64,000 nt of DNA from JANOSH01 sp031415695 (lineage in GTDB: Bacteria; Actinomycetota; Acidimicrobiia; Acidimicrobiales; Ilumatobacteraceae), in contig JANOSH010000037.1 in assembly GCA_031415695.1 (NCBI GenBank), positions 124,001 through 188,000 on the forward strand. The letters are read 5' to 3'. Made by a program: the position numbers and the translations under genes. Under the pieces are notes generated by a model. It had not been told where the DNA came from. It was given only the letters and a program-made list of their open reading frames with translations, and searched no databases. Each line of letters starts with the position of its first letter. Positions within the stretch are counted from its first letter, which is position 1. Positions 25,565-33,472 of the stretch are shown here, one piece after another.

Positions 25565-26203
25565 CTATTTGATCTTGCAGACATCCTCGAAGTACGTCTC
25601 GATCTTGGTGATGCTTCGTTCGATGGCGGCCTCGTTGCCCGTCGAGAACTCTTCGACAACGTCAGGATCCTTTCGCACGGCTTCAAGAACTTTGACTAAG
25701 TCATTGCCGTACTTTGCATACAAGGCTCTGAGCGAGTCGATCCATTTGGCGTAGTTGGCGAAGTCGGCTTTGAGATTGACTGGCGCACGTTTGGCCATCT
25801 CGTCGAGGAGTCGTCGAACCTCACCCAGAGTTGCGGCCGACTTCGTGAACTCGTCGACCGCATCAAACTGGTTGAATTCTCCACTTCGCTCAAGCTCCTT
25901 TGTGTACTGGCACAGAGTCGTGGCGGTGCTAGCGCTCGGAGGCACAGGAGCGGCGACGGTCGTGGGCGTCGTAGCCGGTGGTGCTGTCGATTCGGGCGGG
26001 ATTGTCGACTCTGGCGCGGGACCTGCCGTCGTAACCGGTGCCGTCGCAGCCGTTTCTGCCGGGGCCGCCGGTGTAGCAGCGGGTGCAGTCGTCGTCTCCG
26101 ACGTCTCGACAGCAACAGCTGGCGAGACCAACGTGGTCGATGATTCCTGACCCGAGCACGCCACCAGAACTGAAACAACAACGATAACCGTCATACGACG
26201 CAT
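25565..26203 (-). CDS. putative lipoprotein with Thr/Pro/Ala-rich linker
   Basis: A 212-residue exported protein. The N-terminus MRRMTVIVVVSVLVAC carries a lipobox with Cys16, so the mature protein is probably lipid-anchored outside the membrane. Residues about 20-95 form a low-complexity Ala/Pro/Thr/Val linker. The C-terminal 110 residues are helical (CQYTKELERSG ... TYFEDVCKIK) with two Cys that may form a disulfide bond. ATG 26203 is chosen because it begins the signal sequence. The family is unknown. It converges with the SDR gene, 20 bp away. Confidence 0.75.
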   Translation of the reverse strand: MRRMTVIVVVSVLVACSGQESSTTLVSPAVAVETSETTTAPAATPAAPAETAATAPVTTAGPAPESTIPPESTAPPATTPTTVAAPVPPSASTATTLCQYTKELERSGEFNQFDAVDEFTKSAATLGEVRRLLDEMAKRAPVNLKADFANYAKWIDSLRALYAKYGNDLVKVLEAVRKDPDVVEEFSTGNEAAIERSITKIETYFEDVCKIK

Positions 26204-26518
26204 ACCGACCCCCCGCAAAGTGATGTTGTAGCTGAGAGTAGCCGCACGCACGAACCAACGTTCACCGGTTCGGGGGAGAATTTCTCACTCCATCAAAGAA
26301 CCGACGGCGCGTGGCGAGATCGGTGCGCTGGGCGTTCCCTTCAACGATGACGTCGTACCCAGTACAACTCCAACGGGGTATCTGTGGAACGCATATCGAA
26401 ACAAACGCGCTGAGACCTCACACGCATCACAAAAGCCTATGCCGCAACGGCTGCCGCGAAAACTCGAGACAGAGCACATGCTCCCCGGCTGGGACACCGT
26501 TGGGAACTCGGATGGTGA

Positions 26519-26791
26519 GTGCCGGTTCGCTGTTCGTCACGCGCATGCCTATCAGGTCACCGAACTGGTGCTGAGGGACGGGGCCTTCCGCAAAGCCCCA
26601 CCAACTCCAGAATGGCCGGACCGGCGGTCCGAATCTTTCACGGCGATCAACGCACCCGCGACACCATCGAGATTGGCTTCTTTGGGAATGTGCAGCCGGA
26701 CAAGGGTGTGTCAGAGTTCTCGCCGTCACAAGTGCGGAGGCTTGCGCAGCTAGAACTACCGCTTTTGCTCGACATTTACGGAGCACGCTGA
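26519..26791 (+). pseudogene. possible DUF4279-like gene remnant
   Basis: The last ~45 codons read as a plausible protein end: RDTIEIGFFGNVQPDK, then FSPSQVRRLAQLELPLLLDIYGA. This pattern (aromatic-rich strand, FSP, helix, LDIY) resembles the C-terminus of DUF4279 immunity-type proteins. The upstream part does not continue it in any one frame, so the gene seems truncated or frameshifted. Low certainty. Confidence 0.3.
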
Positions 26792-26864
26792 GTTGCGATT
26801 CTGTTATCGATGCTTGGTTCGAGGGTAGCCGGTGGCACCCTGTGCGGCTCAGTAGCCGGGCAGC

Positions 26865-27060
26865 TCACTCGCTCCAGAGCACACAAACGGGATGCGCTGT
26901 GAGTTTGAGGTCTCCATCGATTCGGAACGAGCCGGTTCCGGTATAGAGGACGATGCCTTGGACGAACCGATCGCCAACGAGGTTTCGGAATCGCCGCAGC
27001 CCTTTGACCTCATCCGAGCCGACGGTGACCCCGGCCTCAACTTCGATGGCGACGAGTGAG
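26865..27060 (-). pseudogene. 3' remnant of an AAA/DUF4143-type ATPase gene
   Basis: The minus strand encodes RLSDGSLVAIEVEAG, then GSDEVKGLRRFRNLVGDRF, VQGIVLYTG and the end HPVCVLWSE. This matches the C-terminal nuclease-like DUF4143 region of predicted ATP-binding proteins. It is cut at its 5' side by an in-frame TAG, and no P-loop part is present nearby, so only the tail of a once ~400-residue protein is left. Confidence 0.6.
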
Positions 27061-27087
27061 CCGTCGCTAAGCCGCTATCGGCCACGG

Positions 27088-28569
27088 TCAGTCCGTTCTA
27101 GCTCGTTGGGATAGTGAATAGGTGGTGTAATGACTACCACGGCCGCCGTCAACTTCGATGAGGCGTTTGGCACGCAATCTCGAGAGCCGGGCGCGGGTCG
27201 CCTCGGGCGAAAGCTGGAGCGACTTCGAGAGTTGAACCAGGGAAAGTGGACCGTGCGTGAGCAGCAGTATCACGTCGCGAAGTGCATCGCTCATCGGTCG
27301 ATCGGCTGTCACCTCCGGTCGGTTCGTCGCGACCGCCGGCGGGCGGTGAAGGATTGCCGTGAAGGCCAAGGCCTGATCAAAGAATGTTGGGCGCGGCAGG
27401 CCCTGACCGTCGGTTTCGGCGAACACTCTCGGAATTCCAGTCGCGAGGGCTTCGACCGTGCGCCCATCTGCGGTGTTGGTGTACTGACAGATGCGTAGAA
27501 GCTGCGCGTTTCGGGCCGACGACAGTGGCTGCTGACCAAACCGCTCAAACGGTACGCCGTAGAGTCCGCCAGGGTTCACTAACCGAAACTGCCGTGCGTC
27601 GATTCGCAGTTCTGTTGCCCGCGACCAGGACCACGGTGCGAGATCCCGGTGGACCAAGCTGTTAGCCACTAGCTCTCGAACGGCCAGTGACGGAAAGTCG
27701 TACTGATCAACGACACGACCGTCCGGGCAATCGATGATGCGGTGGCGCGAGTGCTTTCGCGTCCACTCGACGACGTTGTCGATGATGTGGCCGATCGGGC
27801 CATCAAAGCGAGCCGTGTCACCGATGCGCACATTAGATGGCGCCCCTGGCTCCGGCGCTGCCGCGGCCTGCACGCAGAAATTCGGGAAGAACTGCTGCGG
27901 GTAGTCACCCAGGGCTAGCAGGCCAGCGGTCGTGACGGCTGATTCGCCGATGAGGACGCCGAGGTGCCGCAACAACTCGTCGTCGCCGTCATACCGGCTG
28001 AATCTCCTGTTCGAGGAGCGCACATTCGCAACGAAGTCCGAGACCAACTCGTCATCAAGGTCCTCCCGCACGGCCCCAGGCACGGCCACAACGTCGAATC
28101 TCGGGGCCGATTGAGACGCAATGAATCCTTCGATCTCCAGCTCTGACAGCCGATAGTCGCCATCCCAAAATCGCATGTAGGCGCTGCCGTCTCGCTTCAG
28201 TCGACATGGCTTCGAGAGCCCCGGAATCTCAGTCACCACGCCGATTATCAGGGTGCGACCCTCGAATTCCTCATCGCGAATGTCGATCATGACCGGGGGC
28301 ACGACTGCGCTACGAGCGATCGATGCGAGTCCCGATTTGAGATCGTTCGGTCGTGAGAGAAACACGGGCAAGAACCCCGACCGTTCATCCAAGCCAAGCA
28401 CGATGACCCCGCCGCCAGGTAAGTTGGCAAATGCGCAGATGGTCTTGTCGAGATCCGTTGGCATTCCACCCGCCGCTGACTTCACCTCAATCGACGGCGA
28501 ATCCGATTTGTCACGTCGGAGCCTCGCTACAAGCCATGGGAGGTCAATCACACCTTCATCGTATATCAA
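27088..28569 (-). CDS. AlbA_2 (Schlafen-like) domain ATP-binding regulator
   Basis: A 493-residue protein. The N-terminal AlbA_2/Schlafen-type DNA-binding domain covers about 20-145, with SIEVKSAAGGMPTDLDKTIC and FANLPGGGVIVLGLDE as the hallmark. A HATPase_c_4-like region at about 290-400 shows LAVRELVANSLVHRDL. A C-terminal winged helix at about 425-485 has LLTHGPLSLVQLSKSLQLS. Such proteins are common near mobile DNA and in defence islands, and act as transcription regulators or helicase-like factors; their role is mostly untested. Translation starts at a TTG that lies inside an inverted repeat, suggesting autoregulation. Sits beside gene debris. Confidence 0.85.
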   Translation of the reverse strand: MIYDEGVIDLPWLVARLRRDKSDSPSIEVKSAAGGMPTDLDKTICAFANLPGGGVIVLGLDERSGFLPVFLSRPNDLKSGLASIARSAVVPPVMIDIRDEEFEGRTLIIGVVTEIPGLSKPCRLKRDGSAYMRFWDGDYRLSELEIEGFIASQSAPRFDVVAVPGAVREDLDDELVSDFVANVRSSNRRFSRYDGDDELLRHLGVLIGESAVTTAGLLALGDYPQQFFPNFCVQAAAAPEPGAPSNVRIGDTARFDGPIGHIIDNVVEWTRKHSRHRIIDCPDGRVVDQYDFPSLAVRELVANSLVHRDLAPWSWSRATELRIDARQFRLVNPGGLYGVPFERFGQQPLSSARNAQLLRICQYTNTADGRTVEALATGIPRVFAETDGQGLPRPTFFDQALAFTAILHRPPAVATNRPEVTADRPMSDALRDVILLLTHGPLSLVQLSKSLQLSPEATRARLSRLRAKRLIEVDGGRGSHYTTYSLSQRARTD

Positions 28570-28580
28570 TAGCTACGATG
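28557..28580. promoter_or_regulatory. inverted repeat over the start of the AlbA_2 gene
   Basis: CATCGTA (28557-28563) and TACGATG (28574-28580) are perfect 7-bp arms with a 10-bp spacer. The TTG start codon (28569-28567) lies in the spacer. Position and symmetry suit an operator for the DNA-binding product itself. Confidence 0.4.
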
Positions 28581-28866
28581 ATGTGTACTATGAAGTGCGC
28601 GATGAAGTTCGGGCCGAGGGCCGCCATGACGATGGAGAAAGGTGTTGGGTAAATCCCCGAACGTGACTAGGGCCATTCTCGCTTGAAGCATTGGTAGCGA
28701 TGTCGAACCATGCCGAGCGTCGGGTTCCGCTAGCCAGCCGTCGTCGATGGAGTACGTGATCCATACGCTTGCACGTCAGCTCCTCGCTTTGCTGACCGAA
28801 ACGACAAGAGGGTCGCATACTCGCAAGCCTTTCGACTACCAATGTGTTGGTCGAGAACGCTGACGA
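28581..28866. other. intergenic stretch without recognisable gene
   Basis: About 290 bp between the AlbA_2 gene start and the acyl-CoA dehydrogenase stop. Base composition is slightly more AT-rich near 28560-28620. No convincing coding region, hairpin or repeat was found. Confidence 0.5.
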
Positions 28867-30084
28867 TCACTCGATACGCAGGCCCGATATCGCCCGACTG
28901 ATCACCAAGCGCTGGATCTCGCTGGTGCCTTCGAAGATGGTGAAGATCTTGGCATCGCGGTGCCACCGCTCGACCGGGTATTCACGGGTGTAGCCATACC
29001 CGCCCAGAATCTGGATGGCTTGTTCGGTCACCCACACGGCGGTCTCGCTGGCCTTCAACTTGCTCATCGACCCTTCGCCATTCTCGAACCGCTTGCCGTT
29101 GCGGGCCATCCACGCCGCTCGGTGTACGAGCATGCGTGACGCGTCGATCTCCATCTTCATGTCGGCCAGCTTGAAGGCGATGGCTTGGTTCATGATGATC
29201 GGCTTGCCGAATGCCTTGCGCTCCTTGGCATAGTCGAGTGCGTACTCGTAGGCGGCGCGGGCAACACCGAGGGCCTGCGCGCCAACCGCTGGCCGTGTCG
29301 CTTCGAACGTGGCCATCGCTGGTTGCTTCTCGCCTGTGTGTAGTTGCTCGCGGGCTTTGGCCAACTTGGCGTCGAGCTTGTCCTTGCCACCGAGCAGGCA
29401 TCGGCCCGGTACCCGAACGTCGTCGAAAACAACTTCCGCGGTGTGCGAGGCCTTGATGCCGTGCTTCTTGTACTTCTGGCCTTGGCTCAGGCCGACAGTT
29501 CCCGGCGGGATGACGAACGATGCTTGTCCCTTTGCTTTCAGGTTCGGGTCGACGGTCGCAACGACCACGTGGATATCGGCGATGCCGCCATTGGTAATCC
29601 ACGCTTTGGTGCCGTTGATGACCCACTCGTCGTTGGCCTGGTCGTACACGGCTTTGGTGCGTAGCGACGATACGTCGGAACCGGCGTCGGGTTCGCTCAC
29701 GCAAAAGGCACCGAGCTGGATCTTGTCGGCCGTGCCGTAGCACTGCGGCACCCATTCCAGGACCTGGTCCGGTGTACCCATGCCGCTGATTCCGGCTGCG
29801 GCCAGGCCTGATCCGAAGATCGACAACCCAATACCTGCGTCGCCCCAAAACATTTCCTCGATAGCAACGGGCAGCGTCAGACCGGATGGGTCCATCATGG
29901 CGTTGGCCATGAAGTCGAACGAGTAGAGGCCGATCTTGGCCGCCTCCTGAACGACCGGCCATGGAAACTCCTCGCGCTCGTCCCACTCATGGGCCGCGGG
30001 CCGAATCTGATTTTCGGCGAAGTCGTGCACCCACTTCTGAATTTGGATGACATCTTCTGGAAGGTCGAGCGAGTAATCAGCCAT
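28867..30084 (-). CDS. acyl-CoA dehydrogenase
   Basis: A 405-residue acyl-CoA dehydrogenase. It has FCVSEPDAGSDVSSLRTKA (FAD/substrate loop), WVINGTKAWITNGG, and the C-terminal ILGGYGYTREYPVERWHRDAK followed by IFEGTSEIQ, in which the Glu is the catalytic-base position of short/medium-chain enzymes. The downstream end IQRLVISRAISGL is standard. ATG 30084 is preferred over an upstream TTG because TAACAT lies exactly 6 nt before it. It feeds electrons to an ETF. Substrate chain length cannot be told. Confidence 0.92.
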   Translation of the reverse strand: MADYSLDLPEDVIQIQKWVHDFAENQIRPAAHEWDEREEFPWPVVQEAAKIGLYSFDFMANAMMDPSGLTLPVAIEEMFWGDAGIGLSIFGSGLAAAGISGMGTPDQVLEWVPQCYGTADKIQLGAFCVSEPDAGSDVSSLRTKAVYDQANDEWVINGTKAWITNGGIADIHVVVATVDPNLKAKGQASFVIPPGTVGLSQGQKYKKHGIKASHTAEVVFDDVRVPGRCLLGGKDKLDAKLAKAREQLHTGEKQPAMATFEATRPAVGAQALGVARAAYEYALDYAKERKAFGKPIIMNQAIAFKLADMKMEIDASRMLVHRAAWMARNGKRFENGEGSMSKLKASETAVWVTEQAIQILGGYGYTREYPVERWHRDAKIFTIFEGTSEIQRLVISRAISGLRIE

Positions 30085-30107
30085 GGCCAAATGTTACCCA
30101 AGAGTAA

Positions 30108-30581
30108 CTAGAGCGTCAATGATCCGGGGAACCCATGCTGCCGCCACGCCTCGAACAGCACCACCGCACATGCGTTGGAAAGATTCAGGCTGCGATTGTT
30201 CGGCTGCATTGGGATACGCAACACGTCCTCAGGTGGGAAATCGGCCAACACGTGTGCCGGCATGCCCGACGGTTCATTTCCGAAAACCAACGCATCGCCC
30301 GGCTCAAACGAAACCTCGTCGTAGCGCCTCCGCGTTCCACGACTCGAGAAGGCAAACCGTCGACCAGTACCGAGCGCAGCCGCACAGGTTCGCCAATCAG
30401 GATGCACGAACGACGTGGCCAAGTCGTGATAGTCGAGACCGGCGCGACGCAACAACTTGTCCTCCAGGCTGAACCCCAGCGGCTCTACCAGATGCAACGT
30501 TGCGCCCACGTTTGCGCACAACCGAATTGCGTTGCCGGTATTGGGAGCAATCTGAGGTGCGACAAGCACGAGGTGAAACAT
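30108..30581 (-). CDS. trmL: tRNA (cytidine(34)-2'-O)-methyltransferase
   Basis: A 157-residue SPOUT methyltransferase of the TrmL/YibK type. It shows the N-terminal APQIAPNTGNAIRLCAN, VEPLGF, the SAM-knot motifs FGNEPSGMP and IPMQPNNRSLNLSNA. The enzyme methylates the ribose of the wobble base in tRNA-Leu. Length matches the family (about 155), which supports the internal ATG at 30581 over the longer upstream reading. It lies 23 bp upstream... of the acyl-CoA dehydrogenase in the opposite order on the same strand, with its stop at 30108. Confidence 0.9.
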   Translation of the reverse strand: MFHLVLVAPQIAPNTGNAIRLCANVGATLHLVEPLGFSLEDKLLRRAGLDYHDLATSFVHPDWRTCAAALGTGRRFAFSSRGTRRRYDEVSFEPGDALVFGNEPSGMPAHVLADFPPEDVLRIPMQPNNRSLNLSNACAVVLFEAWRQHGFPGSLTL

Positions 30582-30713
30582 CGACGCCGACGTTATGTGG
30601 TGTGCTTGGCCTCCGGTGCAAAATTCGCCGACGTTTTCCCGACAGCACCCGTAACATGATGTGTGGCGAAGTGCTGACTCGGTCAGCAAGCAACATCGTT
30701 GTGGTAGGTGACG

Positions 30714-31913
30714 CTAGTTCGAGCCGACCCCGACTCTTGCACGCCCACGTGTCGACGTGACGAGCACCCCGACAGCAACCGCAGCAACCGCAGCGGCCAC
30801 GCTGAACGGGAGCTCAACACGTCGATCAAACAACCAGCCGGCAACTGCAGGTCCAATGATTCGTGCCAGCGCCCCAGCGGATTGTTGGAACCCAAGCGCC
30901 TCACCGCGGCGATGCTCGCCTGCATGTTCAGCAACCAGAGCCGACATCGACGGCGCAGCTACACCCTGACCAAAGGCCAACAATCCGAGGGCCGGACCCA
31001 ACAGCCACCACGTGGTCGAGGCCGCGAGCGCAGCCATTCCCAATGCCAATACAACCAAACCGATCGGGAGCAAACGGTTCGAGCCAACCCGGTCGGTGAG
31101 CGGCCCGATCAATCCGCCCTGCACGGCTACGAGCACAACGCCCAGCCCCACGAAGACCACCGCAACGGAACCTTCGGTCAAGCCAAATCGATCCCGACCA
31201 AAGCGAGAGAACATGGCCTCAAACGCCGCGAATGCCACGGTCGACAGGAACCCTACGGCGGCGAGGTTCGCCAGCATGCGCGATGCCGGGCGAAGCGTGC
31301 GTCGCCCACATGCGGCCGACGTAGCCACACGACGCCCCCGTGTTTCTGGCAGCCGAACGAGCGCGACCACCCCATTCACCAAAGCGATGGCCGCCGCCAC
31401 AAAGAACGGCAACCGAGTGCCGCCTAGCGACGCCAGACCACCAATCGCCGGGCCCACCACAAATCCAACACCGAACGCGGCGCCAAGTAAGCCCAGGAGC
31501 CGTGCGCGTTGTGCTGGGGGCGCAAGGTCGGTGGCGGCGCTCTGGGCCACGCTCACGCTCGCCCCGGACGCACCGTCGATCAAGCGCCCCAGAAACAACA
31601 CCCACAGCGCGCCCGCGAAACCGGTGATCAGGCTGCCGGCCGCAGTACCAAACAGCGACGCAATGATGACCGGTCTGCGTCCCACGCGATCGGACAGGCG
31701 TCCCAGAATCGGCGACATGACAAACTGAGCGAGAGAGAACGACGCAAACAAAAGACCCGTCTGAAAACCTGAAGCGCCGAACCTCTCGGCATACAACGGC
31801 AAGATTGGCGCCACGATCCCGAATCCGACTAGATCGATAGCGACTGTCGTCCACAGCGTCCAAAACCCAGCCGGCAGCGGGGTTCGCTCAGGGCGAGGTC
31901 TGCGCGGCGACAT
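30714..31913 (-). CDS. MFS transporter (TetA/DHA1-like)
   Basis: A 399-residue protein with about 12 membrane segments. The signature GRLSDRVGRRPV after segment two and the N-terminal TVAIDLVGFGIVAPILPLYAERFGAS are typical of the DHA1/TetA drug:proton antiporter group. The C-terminal half contains HAGEHRRGEALGFQQSAGALARIIGP as in TetA. It probably exports a small hydrophobic compound using the proton gradient; cargo unknown. An intergenic pair of 42-bp-period repeats lies upstream. Confidence 0.85.
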   Translation of the reverse strand: MSPRRPRPERTPLPAGFWTLWTTVAIDLVGFGIVAPILPLYAERFGASGFQTGLLFASFSLAQFVMSPILGRLSDRVGRRPVIIASLFGTAAGSLITGFAGALWVLFLGRLIDGASGASVSVAQSAATDLAPPAQRARLLGLLGAAFGVGFVVGPAIGGLASLGGTRLPFFVAAAIALVNGVVALVRLPETRGRRVATSAACGRRTLRPASRMLANLAAVGFLSTVAFAAFEAMFSRFGRDRFGLTEGSVAVVFVGLGVVLVAVQGGLIGPLTDRVGSNRLLPIGLVVLALGMAALAASTTWWLLGPALGLLAFGQGVAAPSMSALVAEHAGEHRRGEALGFQQSAGALARIIGPAVAGWLFDRRVELPFSVAAAVAAVAVGVLVTSTRGRARVGVGSN

Positions 31914-31971
31914 GACCGCACAGCCTCATCCCCGGCTACCCCTCAGCGCAATTCTTCACCCAGCGGCCATG

Positions 31972-32035
31972 TGCGCAACAGTTGCGGAAACGGCCGACCC
32001 TGGCCCGGCGGAATGCGCAACAGTTGCGGAAACGG
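31972..32035. repeat. 42-bp-period intergenic repeat, locus A
   Basis: Two copies of TGCGCAACAGTTGCGGAAACGG start at 31972 and 32014, exactly 42 bp apart, between the MFS start and the cysS stop. GCAACAGTTGC is an 11-nt palindrome. The sequence between the copies (GGCCGACCCTGGCCCGGCGG) is also similar to that at the second locus near 52.5 kb. Confidence 0.75.
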
Positions 32036-32048
32036 TGGAAATGGATAG

Positions 32049-33416
32049 CTAGGCGCGGTGGAGCTTGGTTCCGTCCTTGGTGTTTTCGACCACCCAGCCC
32101 GCCGTCATCAGTTCGGCCCGCACGGCGTCGGCCGTGGCCCAATCCTTTGCAGCTCGGGCCGCGTCGAGTCCAGCAGCCTGAGCCGCAATATCGGCCGGTA
32201 CGACGTCGTAATCGCGCAGTATCAGCCCGAACGCTGTGCAGATCTCGTGCAATGCCGCAACCTGGCCCGCCGCCTGCGCAAAGGCGCGTTCGTCGAGCAT
32301 GGAGTTGGCCCGGGTAACGGTCTCGAACATGAGCGCGGTGGCCGCCGGAGTGTCGAGATCGTTGTCCATATACAGCCGAAACTCGGCGAGCACCTGTGCA
32401 TCGGGCGATACGACGGGAAGCTGAGACGCGCCAGCACGACGGGCCAACGCGTCGAGGCGGGCAAGAGACCGCTCGGACGATTCGATGTTGTCGAGCACCA
32501 CCGTTACCGGTGACCGATAGTGGGTTTGCAAGAGCACCATTCGGTAGGCCCGAGGGTCGTACTGATCGACGAGGTCGAGCAGGTTGGCGACGTTCCCAAG
32601 GCTTTTGGACATCTTTTCGCCCGACGTATCGACGACGAACCCGTTGTGCATCCAGTGATTAGCGAACGGCCGACCCAGAGCCACCGCCTGGGCGCGCTCG
32701 TTCTCGTGATGCGGGAAACGAAGATCCTGTCCGCCGGTGTGCAGGTCGAAACCTTCTCCAAGAATCTGCAGTGCCATCACAACGCACTCCGAGTGCCAAC
32801 CCGGGCGACCATCACCCCACGGCGACGGCCACGACGGCTCGCCCGGCTTGGTGAATTTCCACAACACAAAATCGGACGGGTGCCGTTTATCGTCGGCACC
32901 GACGACCACCCGGTCGCCGCCACCGGCGAGCATCTCGTCGAGCGACTGGTGGGCCAGCAAGCCGTAGCCGGGTACGGATTCGACCGACAGGTAGATGCCA
33001 TCGGGCGTGACGTAGCCCGAATCGAGCGCCATCAATTGGCCGATCATGTCGACCATCTCATCGACATACTCGGTGGCATGCGGCGTGTGGGTCGGGCGCG
33101 CCACATTGAGCGCATCCATTGCCTTCCACCACATTTTCTCGCAACGCTCGACGATCTCTTGCCACGGCTTACCCTCGGCCTCGGCTCGATTGATGATGTT
33201 GTCCTCGATGTCGGTGACGTTCGAAACAAACTGCACATCGAGCCCGGTCCAGGCCAAGTACCGACGCAAAATGTCGTACGTGAGGGTCATGCGACCGTGG
33301 CCCAGGTGAGGGGGCGCGTACACAGTTGGGCCGCACACATAAATGCTGACCTTGCCGGGCTCGCGAAGCGCAAGTTCACGCGTGTCACCAGTGGCCGAGT
33401 CGTACAAATGAAGCAT
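32049..33416 (-). CDS. cysS: cysteinyl-tRNA synthetase
   Basis: A 455-residue class I aminoacyl-tRNA synthetase. Zinc ligands are Cys28 in YVCGPTVY, Cys211 in WHSEC, His236 and Glu240 in PHHENE. The ATP motifs are HLGH at 37-40 and KMSKS at 268-272. A helical anticodon-binding C-terminus follows. The actinobacterial paralogue MshC (mycothiol ligase) is shorter and differs at KMSKS context, so CysS is preferred. TATCCT lies 6 nt before the ATG. Divergent from valS, 56 bp away. Confidence 0.93.
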   Translation of the reverse strand: MLHLYDSATGDTRELALREPGKVSIYVCGPTVYAPPHLGHGRMTLTYDILRRYLAWTGLDVQFVSNVTDIEDNIINRAEAEGKPWQEIVERCEKMWWKAMDALNVARPTHTPHATEYVDEMVDMIGQLMALDSGYVTPDGIYLSVESVPGYGLLAHQSLDEMLAGGGDRVVVGADDKRHPSDFVLWKFTKPGEPSWPSPWGDGRPGWHSECVVMALQILGEGFDLHTGGQDLRFPHHENERAQAVALGRPFANHWMHNGFVVDTSGEKMSKSLGNVANLLDLVDQYDPRAYRMVLLQTHYRSPVTVVLDNIESSERSLARLDALARRAGASQLPVVSPDAQVLAEFRLYMDNDLDTPAATALMFETVTRANSMLDERAFAQAAGQVAALHEICTAFGLILRDYDVVPADIAAQAAGLDAARAAKDWATADAVRAELMTAGWVVENTKDGTKLHRA

Positions 33417-33472
33417 CCGGGAAGGATAAAGGATCGGTGACGATGCCCGCGGCGAGATACCGTGTACGCCTT

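Larger units (their letters stand above)
26204..27087. other. 880-bp stretch without an intact gene
   Basis: No complete gene is visible. It holds a short coding-like fragment on the plus strand (26519-26791) and the 3' remnant of an ATPase gene on the minus strand (26865-27060). Together with the AlbA_2 gene next to it this looks like an accessory patch where genes have been gained and lost. Confidence 0.6.

Noticed and set aside
12000..26000. A steroid- or terpenoid-degradation gene cluster
   Set aside because: Enzyme types would suit it, but no diagnostic genes such as kstD, kshA or hsaC are present, so the block is described only as catabolic.
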